Positions 62,700-64,000 of a DNA stretch of 64,000 bases are shown here, piece by piece. The first letter of the stretch is position 1; each line of letters begins with the position of its first letter. Origin of the DNA: JALORV01 sp963775635. GTDB taxonomy: Bacteria; Pseudomonadota; Gammaproteobacteria; Burkholderiales; Burkholderiaceae_F. The position numbers and the translations under genes are program-made. Where the stretch lies: contig CAVZJO010000009.1 of assembly GCA_963775635.1 (NCBI GenBank), positions 1-64,000 on the forward strand, written 5' to 3'. A model generated the notes under the pieces. It made no database searches and was not told the DNA's origin. It saw nothing but the letters and a program-made list of their open reading frames with translations.

Positions 62700-64000
62700 G
62701 TCGGCCGCTCCGATGGCTGCGTCGATGCCAGTGGAAGTTCAACGTTGAAGCGAGTCACGCCGCGGTCACTACCGGCAGCGATCGATCCGCCGAGCTGCAG
62801 TGCGATCTGGTAACTGACCCAGAGTCCCAGCCCATGCGAGGGCGCGCCGGCACTCCGCTCGGCCGTCACGAAGGGTTCGAATAGTCGCTCCATCTGCTCC
62901 GCGGCCGGCGGCTCACCGGTATTTGTCACTGAGATGATCAACCTGCCGTCACGCTCGCTGACATCAAGCGTGACGATACCGCCGGGCGAGCACGCATTGG
63001 TCGCGTTGAGCAGCAGGTTCAGCACGAGCTGACGTACTTGATGTGCCGGCAGTGGCAGCGTCGGCGAGGCATCGATGCGCCACTGCAAGCGGACGTTGCG
63101 CTGCGCCGCCTGGGGCTGGACGAGCTCCTTCAGATCGTTCCAATCAGACTCTGTCAGCGCCGGGGAGTCCAGGCGTGCCTCAACAAGTAGGGCACGAACC
63201 GTTGCGCGGATCTGCTCCAGCCCTCGCTGCAGCAGGCCGATCGTGCGCCGGGTCAGCGCGTCCGGCGCGCCGTGGCGCGCCAGGGTATCCAGCGAGTTCA
63301 GCATGCCCCCAAGTGGATTGTTGATCTCGTGAGCCACCGCCGCCGACAGGCGACCGACTGCGGCAAGGCGCTCGGACTGAACCATCTCGCGCTCGAGCGA
63401 CTCTTTGCGGGCGAGATCACTCAGCATCTGCCGAAAGCGCATCGACAGTGTCCCGATCTCGTCACCCCCTCCCGCAGGCAGCTGTGTTGCAATGGTCTGG
63501 GGAGGGTCACGGCCGACCCGGCTCATCGCGGCCGCCAGACGCGACATCGGTCCGGCGATGCGGGTTCCCCAATACCAGCCCAACGGCACGAGCAGCAGCA
63601 GACCCGGGATGCTGACCAGCAGCAGACGCCCGAGCGTCTCGCGCACGCGTGCCCGAAAGAGATCAGCGTCAAACGCCAGTAGAACCGCCCCAAGATAAGT
63701 TCCATCATCCGCCAGCACGGGTCCCGCAGAAAGAAACAAGGCTTCGCCGGCCGGATCCGGAGCATCGAAACGGAACGATCTGTCCGAAGCCGCCGAGGAG
63801 AGCGACGCGCGCTGCGCGGCTGGGAGCGTGTCGGCACTGGCGAACACGGGCAGGCGCTTGGGATCGCTCGCTACAAACACCCGGTTCGCAGCATCGAAAA
63901 TGACGATGCTCTGCAATGGATTTCCAGGGGAGCGCACCTCGAGCGGCGTGCGGATCACTTCATAGGCCTGCCAGAGGTCATCACGCAAAATGGGCTCGCG
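62696..64000 (-). CDS. Sensor histidine kinase, N-terminus beyond the window
   Basis: The frame is open to the window edge and ends at 62696. Visible parts are a periplasmic sensor region (RTPLEVRSPGNPLQ to PVLADDGTYLGAVLLAFD), a membrane segment (LLLVSIPGLLLLVPLGW), a HAMP domain (RIAGPMSRLAAAMSRVG), the phosphoacceptor His in VAHEINNPLGGML, and the ATPase domain (LNLLLNATNACSPGG, then LFEPFVTAERSAG, GLGLWVSYQIALQLGG). The signal is unknown. At least 434 residues lie in the window. Confidence 0.9.
   Translation of the reverse strand, partial: REPILRDDLWQAYEVIRTPLEVRSPGNPLQSIVIFDAANRVFVASDPKRLPVFASADTLPAAQRASLSSAASDRSFRFDAPDPAGEALFLSAGPVLADDGTYLGAVLLAFDADLFRARVRETLGRLLLVSIPGLLLLVPLGWYWGTRIAGPMSRLAAAMSRVGRDPPQTIATQLPAGGGDEIGTLSMRFRQMLSDLARKESLEREMVQSERLAAVGRLSAAVAHEINNPLGGMLNSLDTLARHGAPDALTRRTIGLLQRGLEQIRATVRALLVEARLDSPALTESDWNDLKELVQPQAAQRNVRLQWRIDASPTLPLPAHQVRQLVLNLLLNATNACSPGGIVTLDVSERDGRLIISVTNTGEPPAAEQMERLFEPFVTAERSAGAPSHGLGLWVSYQIALQLGGSIAAGSDRGVTRFNVELPLASTQPSERPT

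Noticed and set aside
1..64000. tRNA, rRNA or CRISPR loci
   Set aside because: No tRNA-like cloverleaf, rRNA segment or regularly spaced direct repeats were seen; a covariance or repeat search would be needed to be sure.

Overview
This is a GC-rich stretch of bacterial chromosome, most likely from a betaproteobacterium of the Burkholderiales type. The evidence is gene order. The run carA-carB-greA-yhbY-rlmE-ftsH-folP-glmM, the ffs-dnaX-ybaB-recR cluster, and the rho / trxA / addB-addA neighbourhood are all characteristic arrangements of that class. Starts are often GTG or TTG, and many neighbours overlap by 4 bases (ATGA or GTGA). I saw no rRNA, tRNA, CRISPR array, prophage or insertion sequence. 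One group II intron is present.

Layout. 1-8.9 kb is accessory: a broken polysaccharide flippase-like gene, a saccharopine-dehydrogenase-like reductase, an orphan piece of a baseplate-like protein, and small DUF1801, DUF4396, DUF4139, thioesterase, LysE and GNAT genes with several gene-poor gaps. 9-11.5 kb is an MCE lipid-transport operon (permease, MlaD-like protein, lipoprotein) with no ATPase. 11.6-18.6 kb holds an FtsX-type permease, two overlapping unknown genes, a GFA protein, rmuC with a damaged 5' end, and a remnant of alkB. 18.6-29 kb has a methyltransferase, a trypsin-like protease, an aminotransferase, an M14 carboxypeptidase coupled to an unusual acetyltransferase-exonuclease fusion, htpX, a potassium channel, a MATE pump and an ArnT-like glycosyltransferase. 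29-37.5 kb is rpmE2, rho and trxA, divergent from addB-addA. 37.5-41.4 kb is the SRP RNA, a GNAT gene, dnaX, ybaB, recR and a MAPEG protein. 41.5-47 kb has membrane and unknown genes, a rhomboid protease and transaldolase. 47.2-59.1 kb is the housekeeping run from carA to glmM. 59.1-61.1 kb is a broken glycosyltransferase / metallophosphoesterase pair with a Pho-box-like site upstream. The window ends in an NtrC-type two-component system cut by the right edge.

How the genes relate. carA and carB make carbamoyl phosphate, but gmhA (heptose synthesis for LPS) sits between them and overlaps both. addA and addB form a double-strand-break resection nuclease-helicase; recR, ybaB and rmuC are also repair or nucleoid genes. 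The metallophosphoesterase/glycosyltransferase pair looks like the plcP-agt system that replaces phospholipids with glycolipids under phosphate starvation.

Most notable observations. (1) A reverse-transcriptase-less group IIC intron (about 52326-53007) lies immediately behind the carB terminator and ahead of greA. (2) Frame breaks occur in rmuC, the alkB remnant, addB, the glycosyltransferase (three) and the phosphoesterase. Each can be explained by one extra base (or two missing), so a systematic cause, biological or technical, should be considered. The addB break removes three of the four presumed iron-sulfur cysteines. (3) A GNAT-DEDDh exonuclease fusion at 22792-23835.
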